DNA from: Lachancea dasiensis
Lineage: Eukaryota; Ascomycota; Saccharomycetes; Saccharomycetales; Saccharomycetaceae
NCBI GenBank assembly: GCA_900074725.1
Contig: LT598456.1
Span: 193,488-257,487 of the forward strand
DNA length: 64,000 nt
Reading direction: 5' to 3'
The notes under the pieces: generated by a model
Told to the model about the DNA's origin: nothing
The model's input: only the letters and a program-made list of their open reading frames with translations
Database searches by the model: none
Shown here: positions 30,088 to 39,461 of the stretch, one piece after another
Layout of the letters: each line of letters opens with the position of its first letter
Position numbering within the stretch: the first letter of the stretch is position 1
Position numbers and translations under genes: made by a program

Positions 30088-32013
30088 ATGGCTGATCCCT
30101 TTGCAAACCTGTTCACCAGTTTCAAGGGTGGCAAGAACGAAGCTCAGAAAAACAGTAAACCTCGAGAAAGCGATGTGCCGAGGTCTCCAACACCGACTAC
30201 GCCAGGCAGAGAACAGGGCTCAAAGCAAAGCTGTGATATAGACCTCCTCTTCTCTCCTGGTCAAGGTGATGAATTGGTAAAAAATGATCATTCAGGAAGC
30301 AGTGTGAAGAGACCCTCGGGGCCTACCGTGTCCCGCACAGGATTGGACCCAAACATCGGAGTCAATATGGATATGTTTTCACCAACCCCACCGCCACAGG
30401 AAGCTACCAAAGACCCTAGAGATGATTTTGATGATGTATTTGAGACCTTCAACTCAACGCCGCTGCAAAGCGTGCCAGAAACGGCAGCTTCAACTCCCAA
30501 AGATGATAATGTAGGAAATGTGCTCATCGATGAAGTAAAGGATATGGAGATTGCTAAACTCATGTCACTGGGCTTGGATGTAGAAAACGCCAGCCAGTAT
30601 TACGATCGTGGCTTTCTTTATGAGCATGTGTTGGAGAAAGACAGACAACCAATTAGCAGAAAACTGAGTTCTAAAGAGAAGCCTTCAGATGAACCAGACC
30701 TGTTTTCAATGGCCTCAAGTTGGATTGGCAAGGGACGAACTTTTTTGGACTCCACTTTCAAGCAGAAAGCGCCCGGTCTCGAAACAGGATTTTTGACTGA
30801 GTATGTTAGTACCCGCTCTGGCTCCCCAAACACCACCTCATCACAAAGGTTGGGGCCACAGAATCATAATGATTTGGTCGACGCACAAAGGTCAGCTAAT
30901 CAAAATAAGTTCGCGTTTGACGAACACGATTCAATCGTGTCCAGACCAGCATCGGCACCTGGCATGCCTGCCACTAAAACGGCCGCCACACTTGGTCATG
31001 CTGCTTCTGAGCCCAACTCGCCGCCGCATTTTGGATCTCATGGGGAACCACAAGAGGTTTTGTTAGACTTTGATGCACCCATGCCGTCTCATACGCTCCA
31101 AAAGGCAACGACAATTAAACTATCACAGATCGAACGTCACGGGTTTGAAGAATACAAGGCTAAAGCGTCTGAAAGCTTCACCGCTGGTGATTACCCCACT
31201 GCATACCAAAACTATGAAAAATCACTCAACAATTTACAACAAAACCATCCTTGGAGAATAGTTTCTTATTCTAATATGATAGTCTGTCAATTGAAATTGG
31301 GAGATTATCGCCAAGTTCTCAAGAATGCCTCTTCAGCCCTCGACCTGATTCCACCAAATATTGATGAAAATATTCCAGATCTGAGCCCGCCCAAGACATT
31401 TAAAACTATATGGTCGAAGATAGTCTGCAACAAAGCAGAGGCGCTGGAAAGGTTAGAAGACTACGCTAATGCCCTGCTGACTTATCAGCAGCTTATCGAG
31501 AAAGGAATCGTTTCATCGAAAATCTTAGATGCCAGGCGGCGATGCCAAAAAATAGTAGAGCCCGAAAAATTTACCGTAGCCAAGAAATCCAAGAGGCCTC
31601 CGACACCAAGTCAGCCACCGGTTTCAGGGCAGTCTGATTTGGAAACGAAAAGGGCGCGGGCCTTACAGAACCAAAACAGACAGGCTCGTGAGGAGGATGA
31701 AAAACGCTTCATTTTTAAGGATGATGTTGAACGCAAAATATCCCAGTGGTGTAATGGTAATCAAAGTAACCTAAGAGAATTACTAGCTCGTCTTCATCTC
31801 ATCCTCGATTGGTGTGGATGGAAGGAAGTGGCGCCAACGGCACTAGTGATGCCGAAGAAGGTTAAAGTTTATTACTTGAAGGCCGCAGCTAAAACACATC
31901 CTGATAAAGTACAGGAGTCATGGCCTTTAGAAAGAAAGATGATCGCCGAAAACGTCTTTGTCATACTTAGCAAAGCCTGGGAAAGCTTCAAGGAGGAAAA
32001 TGACATGACCTGA
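30088..32013 (+). CDS. SWA2: auxilin-like clathrin-uncoating cofactor Swa2
   Basis: Encodes 641 residues (S. cerevisiae about 668). Swa2 recruits and stimulates Hsp70 to strip clathrin coats and also acts in ER inheritance. The N-terminal part is disordered with clathrin-binding-like DLLFSP and DMFSPTPP segments. A UBA domain follows at about 150-190 (EIAKLMSLGL), then a TPR region (about 350-480), then the auxilin-type J domain at the extreme C terminus with HPD at 604-606 (KTHPDKVQ). The start is the only sensible ATG. It is convergent with ERG7 with about 108 bases between stops. Confidence 0.95.
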   Translation: MADPFANLFTSFKGGKNEAQKNSKPRESDVPRSPTPTTPGREQGSKQSCDIDLLFSPGQGDELVKNDHSGSSVKRPSGPTVSRTGLDPNIGVNMDMFSPTPPPQEATKDPRDDFDDVFETFNSTPLQSVPETAASTPKDDNVGNVLIDEVKDMEIAKLMSLGLDVENASQYYDRGFLYEHVLEKDRQPISRKLSSKEKPSDEPDLFSMASSWIGKGRTFLDSTFKQKAPGLETGFLTEYVSTRSGSPNTTSSQRLGPQNHNDLVDAQRSANQNKFAFDEHDSIVSRPASAPGMPATKTAATLGHAASEPNSPPHFGSHGEPQEVLLDFDAPMPSHTLQKATTIKLSQIERHGFEEYKAKASESFTAGDYPTAYQNYEKSLNNLQQNHPWRIVSYSNMIVCQLKLGDYRQVLKNASSALDLIPPNIDENIPDLSPPKTFKTIWSKIVCNKAEALERLEDYANALLTYQQLIEKGIVSSKILDARRRCQKIVEPEKFTVAKKSKRPPTPSQPPVSGQSDLETKRARALQNQNRQAREEDEKRFIFKDDVERKISQWCNGNQSNLRELLARLHLILDWCGWKEVAPTALVMPKKVKVYYLKAAAKTHPDKVQESWPLERKMIAENVFVILSKAWESFKEENDMT

Positions 32014-32121
32014 AATGAAGTTCAACGAAGCCATCAAAAGCAATTGCATTTTATAAGCATAAATTACACTGTGTAGCATATAGTAACACATTTTCTAAGT
32101 CTCTTGCACGTCGAGCAAGTG

Positions 32122-34314
32122 TTATTTTTCGTATTTCATGGCATATAGCCCTAATGCTTTGATAGGAAAAAGAAATCGATAGCTGGCGTATTCGATTGCG
32201 CAGGAATGGTTGAAAACGCCCTCTGGTGCTTCAAAATCCCATTTTCCATTAGCTTTTTGTCTCTGCTTCAAAAAATCAACACCTTTCTTGATGACAGTTT
32301 TCTCCGGAAATTCCGCGAGCAACAAACCGATCAACGCCCAAGACGTTTGAACCACTAGAGAATGATTATCTTCCACATATGAATGGAGTTCTGACGACTT
32401 CATAGACTCACTCCAGCCACCGTCGGGTCTCTGTTTGGAGACCAAGAATCCGCATGCTTTTCTAACATACTCCGAATTTGAATAAGATTCTCCAACTGTA
32501 CTGAAAGCTTCTAAAGCAAACATACCAGCGTATGTAAAGCAAATACCCCAAGATCCATACCAGCTACCATCTGGCCTTTGAGCTCTCTTGATGTATTTTA
32601 TAGCAATTTCGATAGCCTTCTGAATTTCTTGTTTACGATAGGAGTAGTATTTAGTGTAGTAGGTGAGCCCCAAAATGGAAGAATCGGTACACTCCACGTA
32701 AGGAAATTCTACCATAATGTTACCGAACACCTCAGCTGGATTCAGTTTTTCCATTGCCGTTGTTGCTCTTATCTTTTCGTAGGTTGCAAAGGAACCATAT
32801 TCGAACGCATCCACATTTTGGAGCGACAGAAGGACATCGATGGAGTTTTCTAGCCTCTTATCGGATATCTCGTATTTTATATGAGAGTAAGCTGAAGAAT
32901 TCTTGACCATTATGATTGCTTTGAGAGCCTCTGCTGTACAATCAGACACTGTGTAACCTTGCGTCTTCGTGGAGAATGGCCACCCACCTATCCTTTTGTC
33001 ACGGAAGCTTCCAGGAGCGCACTCAGTATCGAATTGACTACGACAAAGAAACTTATAGGCATTTTCGATAGTTGACTTAAACTCAGGTCTCTCTGCCAGA
33101 CCTGCAATAAAGTAGTATTGGATGGCAAAGGCACAGTCCCAAGTTTGAGCACCATTTGTACCCATGACCGTAATTCCTTTTGGGCCCATAAATAAAACCT
33201 CGTTAAATCCATCAACAAAACGTTGGAACTGATATGAATCGCGACCCTCCTCTATCAATGCTACAAGAGCACAAAAGGCCATACTGACAGGAGCTATGCA
33301 CAGGTAATCGGTGTTTTGTATTTCTTTTTTGATTAGTTCATAAGTCTTCGCGGTACTGTATTTCAAAAGCCAGTTTGGTCTCAAATACCTTTCGTAAAAT
33401 GTCAGTGCTGTATTGGCGGCATTCAGAAACCGAGTATGGGGGTAATAAAGATCAACATTGCACACCGTGTTCCTGTGTTTGCTAAAATCTATAGTTTCGA
33501 AATCTTGACGATAAAGCTCCGCTCTGATCTCCGTGAGCAGTGGAGTTAGCGTGCATGAATACTTGATGGCAGATAGATAACCAAGCGCCTGATATACGGC
33601 TCTGGTATGAACCCACCATCTACCAGGATGGATAGGTAGCGCATAAGGCAGTAGCCAAAGTTCAGGTGGGGCTGGATTTACTCCCTCCCACTTGTACAAA
33701 CTCAAGATTGAGAGCCAACACTTACCCCAGTGCGGAACACCAATGGCACCACCAAGTCGATGAAGCGTCCGGCGTGCTCTTTGACACACGGTATGGCTGG
33801 CAGGAAGTCCTAAAAGTCTCAGTAGCGTATAATTGATGGCTGTGCCAAAAGCGGTAGATTTATCTACCTCGTGGAGTCCCCATCCTCCATCTACAGGATG
33901 CGCGGAGTTCACTAAGAATCGCACCAGTTCGATACGAACAGGCTCGGGCACTGCAATGCCAGCGCAGTACAAGACTCCAACATAACCTATAGTCAGAAAC
34001 ATTGGGCCCTTGTACTGGCATGGGAAAATCCCTGAATCTGGATCCTGTAGTAAAGAAAAATAGCGAGCGCCTTGTAATGCAGCGTCAAAAGCACTCAATT
34101 CCTCCGTATTTTGTTTCCCCTTGGACAGAGGCTTGGGGCCCAAAAAACCGGGACTTTCTAAAAGATGTTTCTCATATGGCGATTGTTGGTCCGACTTAGC
34201 TGCTTCTGCAGTGATGTACTCCCATCGTTCACTGCCCAATGCACTACAACGCAACCTCCAAAGCGTATGGTCAGTTTTAGGGATTTTCAACTGATCCGAA
34301 TAAAGCTCCGCCAT
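32122..34314 (-). CDS. ERG7: lanosterol synthase (oxidosqualene cyclase)
   Basis: Encodes 730 residues (731 in S. cerevisiae). It cyclises 2,3-oxidosqualene to lanosterol in ergosterol synthesis, on ER and lipid droplets. The catalytic acid D458 lies in SDCTAEALK, the cyclase signature. QW repeats are visible, for example RPDGSWYGSW, QRPDGGWSES and QKANGKWDF, which brace the double alpha-barrel. A conserved gene order with NOP10 and PCL5 supports the call. It is divergent from YFT2 with about 134 bases between starts. Confidence 0.98.
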   Translation of the reverse strand: MAELYSDQLKIPKTDHTLWRLRCSALGSERWEYITAEAAKSDQQSPYEKHLLESPGFLGPKPLSKGKQNTEELSAFDAALQGARYFSLLQDPDSGIFPCQYKGPMFLTIGYVGVLYCAGIAVPEPVRIELVRFLVNSAHPVDGGWGLHEVDKSTAFGTAINYTLLRLLGLPASHTVCQRARRTLHRLGGAIGVPHWGKCWLSILSLYKWEGVNPAPPELWLLPYALPIHPGRWWVHTRAVYQALGYLSAIKYSCTLTPLLTEIRAELYRQDFETIDFSKHRNTVCNVDLYYPHTRFLNAANTALTFYERYLRPNWLLKYSTAKTYELIKKEIQNTDYLCIAPVSMAFCALVALIEEGRDSYQFQRFVDGFNEVLFMGPKGITVMGTNGAQTWDCAFAIQYYFIAGLAERPEFKSTIENAYKFLCRSQFDTECAPGSFRDKRIGGWPFSTKTQGYTVSDCTAEALKAIIMVKNSSAYSHIKYEISDKRLENSIDVLLSLQNVDAFEYGSFATYEKIRATTAMEKLNPAEVFGNIMVEFPYVECTDSSILGLTYYTKYYSYRKQEIQKAIEIAIKYIKRAQRPDGSWYGSWGICFTYAGMFALEAFSTVGESYSNSEYVRKACGFLVSKQRPDGGWSESMKSSELHSYVEDNHSLVVQTSWALIGLLLAEFPEKTVIKKGVDFLKQRQKANGKWDFEAPEGVFNHSCAIEYASYRFLFPIKALGLYAMKYEK

Positions 34315-34448
34315 ACCCTGACAGCTTCAGCGTTTATAGGTGTTATTCACGAGTTTACTTGTCTCCTACGGTTAAATTCATTCTTGTGATTAGTTCGTTA
34401 AACGAGTCATTTATATACCCAACAGTTGCAGGATACAGACGAAAAGTG

Positions 34449-35204
34449 ATGAACAAGTTCGTCCAACGAGGACTATTCCTCCACATTTATCCATGCATTT
34501 TGGTGGTGGGAATGGTGGTAAATATGATAGTGGATCGTTCTCAGTTGGACCATCAACGAGAAACGTATTATCTTTTATCTTCGAAAAACTGGGCCAACCA
34601 AATATTCGCGTATCGTGGGAACTTAATTTGGACCGCTTTGTATATATTCCTAGCATGCTTTCAGCTGTACATTCGCCTTTCTAGAGCAGATTCGCTACCC
34701 GTTGACGTTCGATCTGCTCAGGAAAGACATCTCGCTAAAACGGTAAAGCCTTATATAGTGAAGCTGGGTCTGAAAAACCTGATATTGATGGTGATTTTCC
34801 TTTTCATCGACAGGGTGTTTGTGTGGACCGGTGGCTCCTGTTCTACCAGTGACACCAAATCCGCGGAAACGTGTCGACGCCAGCATGGACAATGGGCCCA
34901 CGGATTTGATATTAGCGGCCACTTTTGTTTTCTGACCACCGTAAGCTTATTGCTATGGCTCGAGTTACGTGCGGCCTACCGCTACATGGCAGTTAACGAG
35001 ATCTCGAGCACGCGGATATGGGCTTGCATCCAAGCAGGAGTTGGGGCCGTCGTTCTGGTGTGGGCTTTCCTGTTGTGTGTTACGGCAATTTACTACCACA
35101 CTTTCGCTGAGAAACTGCTGGGTCTTTTGGTGGGTTACATATGCCCCGCAATTCTCTATTGGGTGATCCCATGCCACCAGAAGTTGAATTCAGTGTTTTA
35201 TTAG
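34449..35204 (+). CDS. YFT2: FIT2-family ER lipid-droplet protein Yft2
   Basis: Encodes 251 residues from the first ATG; the frame is open 30 codons upstream but has no ATG. FIT2 proteins are multi-pass ER membrane enzymes acting on acyl-CoA and needed for normal lipid droplet budding. Several hydrophobic segments are visible (about 8-28, 55-75, 108-128, 158-178, 195-215, 225-245). The two family His residues are H158 in DISGHFCF and H217 in YYHTFAEK. VFVWTGGSC is also typical. The 3' end overlaps the convergent MCM21 coding end by 15 bases. S. cerevisiae has the same YDR319C-YDR318W pairing. Confidence 0.9.
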   Translation: MNKFVQRGLFLHIYPCILVVGMVVNMIVDRSQLDHQRETYYLLSSKNWANQIFAYRGNLIWTALYIFLACFQLYIRLSRADSLPVDVRSAQERHLAKTVKPYIVKLGLKNLILMVIFLFIDRVFVWTGGSCSTSDTKSAETCRRQHGQWAHGFDISGHFCFLTTVSLLLWLELRAAYRYMAVNEISSTRIWACIQAGVGAVVLVWAFLLCVTAIYYHTFAEKLLGLLVGYICPAILYWVIPCHQKLNSVFY

Positions 35205-36309
35205 TTTATCGATTCGAGCCTCCAGTTGCCCCAAAGGCCCCAGTAATGTGGTCGCCCAATCCTTGTGAGTATCAGGTATGCATGAATAGGCCGTGACGTC
35301 CTGATCAACAACCTGCAGCTTGAAACGAGTCGTAACCCCGGGCATTGTGAAGGAAGGCAAGGTACATGCTGGGTCCATTTCCAACTCAGAAATCTTGCCG
35401 CTGTACTCCAGCCCTTGGAGAACCTGCAATTTGATAGACACATTTAGTAATGCCATGTAAGCCTTGTTTGCAAAAGTGTAAATCTGCGAAATATCGGTCA
35501 ACAGTCTGTGGGCTCGCGTACTCTCCAATAGGTCTTCGAGACCGACGTAAGATGGCAGCGTGTGTTTGAACAGCTCCCAGCATGTATCGTTCAAGTCACG
35601 CTTAAACAGAATATAGAAAGGAGGGTCAAATTTGCTAGTCAACTCATTGAAAATTTCGAGTCTAAGTCCCAACATCTGTCGCTTTACACTTGCGTGGCCA
35701 TCCTGCTGGCGGTCCAAGTCCGACGGATCAACAACTGGAAAGATACTTTTCCCAAACCCCCTGTAAAAGTTTTCGATTCGAGATCTATTTAACAGCTCGA
35801 GCTCTTTTCTTGATTCGGTAACCTTTTTACGCTTCGATGGTGATTTTAAGATGTCCATGTCAAGTAGATCTGCCAAACTGTCGTCAAACATTTTATGTTC
35901 CACGGATGGCTGCGTTCGAAGCACCCATTCAGGCTCAGAAATATCGGAGGGCAGGTTCTCTAGTCTTTGACTCTCAAGTCTCCTGTCTATCTTTGCTGGA
36001 GATCCAGTCGGAGTTTTTGGTATGCTATCCATATGTCCACCGGTGAGATTTCGATCCAGCCGCTTTTTGATAATGGGAAACTCATCCAGCAAGTCATCGA
36101 ATCTCAGAGGAAGGTTCGAATTATTGTTTTTACCACCATTGCTTGCAAAGAGCTCTGTTTCCAGATCTTCATGTCTTGTGCGCAGCTCTGCTACTGTAGA
36201 ATGGTCAGTAATAGGCGCCATCACCCCACCATTCATTGGCACAATATGATAACATACTTTCGGCCTTCAATGACTCAATTTCTTGTGAAATAGAAGGTTC
36301 ATTTGACAT
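35190..36309 (-). CDS. MCM21: COMA kinetochore subunit Mcm21 (CENP-O), two exons
   Basis: Two exons, 36309-36258 and 36193-35190, encode 351 residues after removal of a 64-nt intron (36257-36194). Mcm21 forms the COMA inner-kinetochore complex with Ctf19, Okp1 and Ame1. The spliced N terminus MSNEPSISQEIESLKAEIAE runs straight into LRTRHEDLETELF, a continuous heptad-rich coiled coil, and the reading frame is exact. The C-terminal half is the RWD-type domain. S. cerevisiae MCM21 also has an intron near its 5' end. An unspliced start at 36242 (MPMNGG...) would begin inside the intron and I reject it. Order with YFT2 and HIM1 matches YDR317-YDR319. Confidence 0.9.
36194..36257 (-). other. spliceosomal intron of MCM21
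   Basis: The donor is GTATGT (36257-36252), the branch site TACTGAC (36210-36204) and the acceptor ACAG ending at 36194. The branch A is 11 bases from the 3' end. The 52-nt first exon plus the 1004-nt second exon keep frame across an Ile codon. Confidence 0.88.
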
Positions 36310-36526
36310 CTAGTCCTGGGTCCGTCAATGTTCTTTATGCGTCATCATCGGGTTGTGTCCAAATCAAAATAATATGAATTTAACAGATTACATCAGAAGG
36401 TCAAAATATACCCTCATTTGAAATAACTAAGCGTATACAAACAATCACCGAAGGATCTCGTACGTGTCATGGTGAACCGCAATGCAAGTGATAACTGATA
36501 GGAGTTATTTTCGAGCAACTCTAGGG

Positions 36527-38047
36527 CTAAGCCATTTTGTCGATTTGATCGCTTCTGATGAGCTCTACGAAGCAGGCGCCGTCCTCCAAGTGAATGGCCC
36601 TTATCGCAGCTACAAATGCAACTTTATACGCAGGGACGGCATATCCCAGTAGTGGAGAACAAGAATGTCCGTAGGACATTCGAGCGCATGCTTCACTCAC
36701 TTTGACTTTGAGACCATACTTCATGAGGTCCTTAACAAATCTAACTTGGTGCTGCCAGCACTTCCTTTTGAAGCAATAAATGTTGAACAGAGATGTTGGT
36801 ACAAACGCGGGCTTAACGTATCGTTGGCTTGGACTACCAGTTGAATATTGCGTATGATAGCCAACTAGCGGACCAGGTCTTAGAAGAATAAGTTTATCGA
36901 GACCTGGCATTCGGGTTGCCAGGTCTTGTTCTAGAGTCAGTTTGGTCCGAAAATAATCGCATGTAGAACTCAAGACCACATTATTGAAACTTGTTATCAC
37001 TACTGCCTTCTTCTCAACACCTGGAGTCTTTTTTCCGCAGAAAGCTTCGATCATTTTTATGTTCATATCATAGTCCACCGCTCGACGGGAGACATTGGTT
37101 TTTCGCTGCTGGAAGCTGGTTGATCCTAACGCAGAGATGAGAGTTTCGACCTGATCTAGTGGTGGGAAATTCCACGCGGTAGTTTTCTCGAGCCTCTTTG
37201 AGGCAACGCTAACGGCCGTCGGTTGTGGACCAAACAAAGTCTTGAGTAGACTAGGCCATTTTAATGATTCTTTCTCGAGTAAGCAAATCACGTTGATCTT
37301 CAAATCTATTGTCAGTGTATGCCGGCATGATTCCCCATGCACATCCGTTGAATTATCATACACTAGGCGGTACGTGTACTGTTGAATTTGAAGCTCAACG
37401 CTACCGGGAATTTTCTGTAAAGTATCCGGGATCTTCAAAGTGCCCTCAGTAAGAGTCGGTTTGTCGTAAAATATGTTCTGTTTTGTGCATACCAGGTTGG
37501 AGCCCTTGTACACAAGCTTGTGCTCCCAGCTGGAATCAAGATCATCCGCGCTCTCTGCATCTTCCATCGCAAGAGGCTTTCGGACAAAGCAAAACAAATT
37601 TTTAACAACTTGAATAACTTTCTTTCTGGTCAATCCATTGCACAATGGTGACCGAGACTTCTTTAAAAAAAGATGGTGCTTTTCAAATAGATCAGAATTA
37701 GGGTATAAGTTGTTCAATTTTCGTTGGAGGTCATTGGTGGAATTAAGGTACACCCAGGGCCGCGTTAGCTGGGTGACTATGAGACCTCCAGTAAGTCCTG
37801 TCGATCCCAATATCACAATGTTGTCCACGGTGGAATGCTTTGAAACGCTCAGTATATCACCCTCCAAATTCTTGGCTATTTGTACGAGGGATGGTGGGCC
37901 TGGCGAGATTAAAATTTGGTCATGGCTGATACCCCTCGGAGCCATGTTACTCTCTTGGCGATTTTTAAAGATGCTTCCGGTTCTTTCCCTTAAACGGGAT
38001 TTGACAAAATTCTTCTTAGCTGATTTGTCTCCAAGTACCTCTGTCAT
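36527..38047 (-). CDS. HIM1: Him1-like protein, Rossmann-type NAD(P)-binding
   Basis: Encodes 506 residues, longer than the roughly 414 of S. cerevisiae Him1, a poorly understood protein linked to mutagenesis and DNA repair. A glycine-rich nucleotide-binding turn is seen at about 76-90 (NIVILGSTGLTGGLIV). Later blocks fit a short-chain-dehydrogenase-like fold: LISALGSTSF, VVITSFNNV and KLILLRPGPLVG. The last 60 residues are hydrophobic and cysteine-containing. It resembles Fmp52 in overall plan. The 70-residue basic N-terminal part could be disordered or a targeting region. The call rests on fold and the YDR317W position beside MCM21. Confidence 0.75.
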   Translation of the reverse strand: MTEVLGDKSAKKNFVKSRLRERTGSIFKNRQESNMAPRGISHDQILISPGPPSLVQIAKNLEGDILSVSKHSTVDNIVILGSTGLTGGLIVTQLTRPWVYLNSTNDLQRKLNNLYPNSDLFEKHHLFLKKSRSPLCNGLTRKKVIQVVKNLFCFVRKPLAMEDAESADDLDSSWEHKLVYKGSNLVCTKQNIFYDKPTLTEGTLKIPDTLQKIPGSVELQIQQYTYRLVYDNSTDVHGESCRHTLTIDLKINVICLLEKESLKWPSLLKTLFGPQPTAVSVASKRLEKTTAWNFPPLDQVETLISALGSTSFQQRKTNVSRRAVDYDMNIKMIEAFCGKKTPGVEKKAVVITSFNNVVLSSTCDYFRTKLTLEQDLATRMPGLDKLILLRPGPLVGYHTQYSTGSPSQRYVKPAFVPTSLFNIYCFKRKCWQHQVRFVKDLMKYGLKVKVSEACARMSYGHSCSPLLGYAVPAYKVAFVAAIRAIHLEDGACFVELIRSDQIDKMA

Positions 38048-38546
38048 ACGTTAAGTGATCAAAGAAGACGTTTCGGCAGAATGAAAGTAGGCTTGTGGAC
38101 ATTTCAAGCGTTTGCTTTTTATACACGAGAATTATTGTGACGCTGTCGTCAACATAGACTTTTGTGTCAAAGTAATGTAAATAAAAGTTGCCTTTTCTAA
38201 GCGGATGGAAATATACAAAGAAATAAGCACGGCAAAAGCTTGCTATTCGCGGCGTTAATGGCTAAGCTGACTGTAGTGAAGGTATTGTTGGGCTCGTTCC
38301 TGTCTACACGAGATGTAGCTCGGCGGTGGCAATTGTCATTTAACGTAAATGAATTTTTCAGAAAATTGGCCAGATACTGAAAGCCTAGAGACTTACTAAA
38401 CCAGCCGCAGCAATCCCATTCACTATTTGATGTTTGACAGTCAAGTATCAAGCTGAGAGCATAAAATCGAGTTAGAAACGTCAAAAGAGGGTATGACGGT
38501 CCTATCCATCTATATTGGTTTTAAGCGCTGAAGTAATTCATCCAAA
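38048..38546. other. intergenic, HIM1 promoter to tRNA-Phe
   Basis: About 500 bases. A 95-codon minus-strand frame (38197-38484) lacks an ATG start. I see no gene or named site. Confidence 0.5.
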
Positions 38547-38638
38547 GCGGATTTAGCTCAGTTGGGAGAGCGCCAGACTGAAGAAAACTTCGGTCGTTTG
38601 AAATCTGGAGGTCCTGTGTTCGATCCACAGAATTCGCA
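38547..38638 (+). tRNA. tRNA-Phe (GAA) with 19-nt intron
   Basis: 92 nt in total. Exon 1 is 38547-38583 (GCGGATTTAGCTCAG to ACTGAAG), the intron is 38584-38602, and exon 2 is 38603-38638 ending GAATTCGCA. The anticodon is GAA, with the intron one base 3' of it as in all nuclear tRNA introns. The mature sequence appears identical to yeast tRNA-Phe as I know it. The intron contains CTTC pairing with GAAG of the anticodon arm. A long T tract follows as terminator. Confidence 0.97.
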
Positions 38639-38735
38639 TCTTTTTATATTTTTATTACATCTCTCAATTACTATGGGGCCAAGGACACTAGTAGTTTTCA
38701 ATTGATAGCTAACTACGCAAATACAAATCCAAATG

Positions 38736-39461
38736 CTAATTTACAACTACAGTGGTATGTAATCTCTTGCTTGGTTCCATTTCCAAGTCAAACTCCAAAT
38801 CTCTATATCTTTTTTTGCAAATATTGCTTTCCTCAACCACTGCGCTGTATAGCGTACTCTTGCACCAGGCATTTAAATGGGTATCGCTGATGAAAAGTTC
38901 GTACTCAAGCTTTTTCAAAGACCAACGCTCCATCACTGAGATGTCCTTGGGCGACAATCCACTAATACGCTGCCATGACGCCATAGAGAATGTTTGGTCG
39001 GTGAGGAACTTGTGGGCTAGGATAAGGCAGCACAGGTACACGCGTTTGGAACATCTCGAAAACTCTGGCAGATTGGTGATGGAGTCCAGCTTGTAGGTGT
39101 ACAGCTTGTGGAAGTAGTAGATGGACAGCAAAATGATCTTTTTGGAACACTTGGAGCGCTTGAAGACCGCCGTGAGATACGTAACCAGGTGCGGCTTGCT
39201 GTTGTTGACGCGATGGTTAGAATACTTAGAAGTCAACGCTGAAAGCAGAGTGGCAACCTGTGAAACGAGAACTGTTTGCTTGCTGGGTAAGTTGTCGCGA
39301 GGCTCCGGGGACGGTGACAAAACTTTTGGGGCGTTGCCACACTCGACTGGCGTGGACTCTGGTGTTGAGAACGGATGCGGAAACGCAATATTACCACCGG
39401 AAAGGTGGTCGGCACGGTGCTTGGCCTGAATGTCGTTCTGGACGTCCGTGACCGTCGTCAT
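38736..39461 (-). CDS. PCL5: Pho85 cyclin Pcl5
   Basis: Encodes 241 residues (S. cerevisiae about 229). Pcl5 directs the Pho85 kinase to Gcn4, causing its phosphorylation and decay. A single cyclin box lies at about 70-195, with the usual helical core (LSIYYFHKLYTY, CSKRVYLCCLILAHKFL, SLKKLEYELFISDTHLNAWC). The first ATG is at 39461; the frame is open upstream without an ATG. The family type alone would allow other Pcl1/2-type cyclins, but the position between ERG7 and TRM5 (YHR071W) decides it. A perfect Gcn4 site lies about 576 bases upstream (40037-40043), matching known feedback control by Gcn4. Confidence 0.9.
   Translation of the reverse strand: MTTVTDVQNDIQAKHRADHLSGGNIAFPHPFSTPESTPVECGNAPKVLSPSPEPRDNLPSKQTVLVSQVATLLSALTSKYSNHRVNNSKPHLVTYLTAVFKRSKCSKKIILLSIYYFHKLYTYKLDSITNLPEFSRCSKRVYLCCLILAHKFLTDQTFSMASWQRISGLSPKDISVMERWSLKKLEYELFISDTHLNAWCKSTLYSAVVEESNICKKRYRDLEFDLEMEPSKRLHTTVVVN

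Noticed and set aside
38197-38484. 95-codon frame between HIM1 and tRNA-Phe
   Set aside because: It lacks an ATG start and resembles no protein I know.
38642-38652. Exact match to the S. cerevisiae ARS core consensus
   Set aside because: It lies in the Pol III terminator T tract of tRNA-Phe, and origin consensus differs in non-duplicated yeasts.
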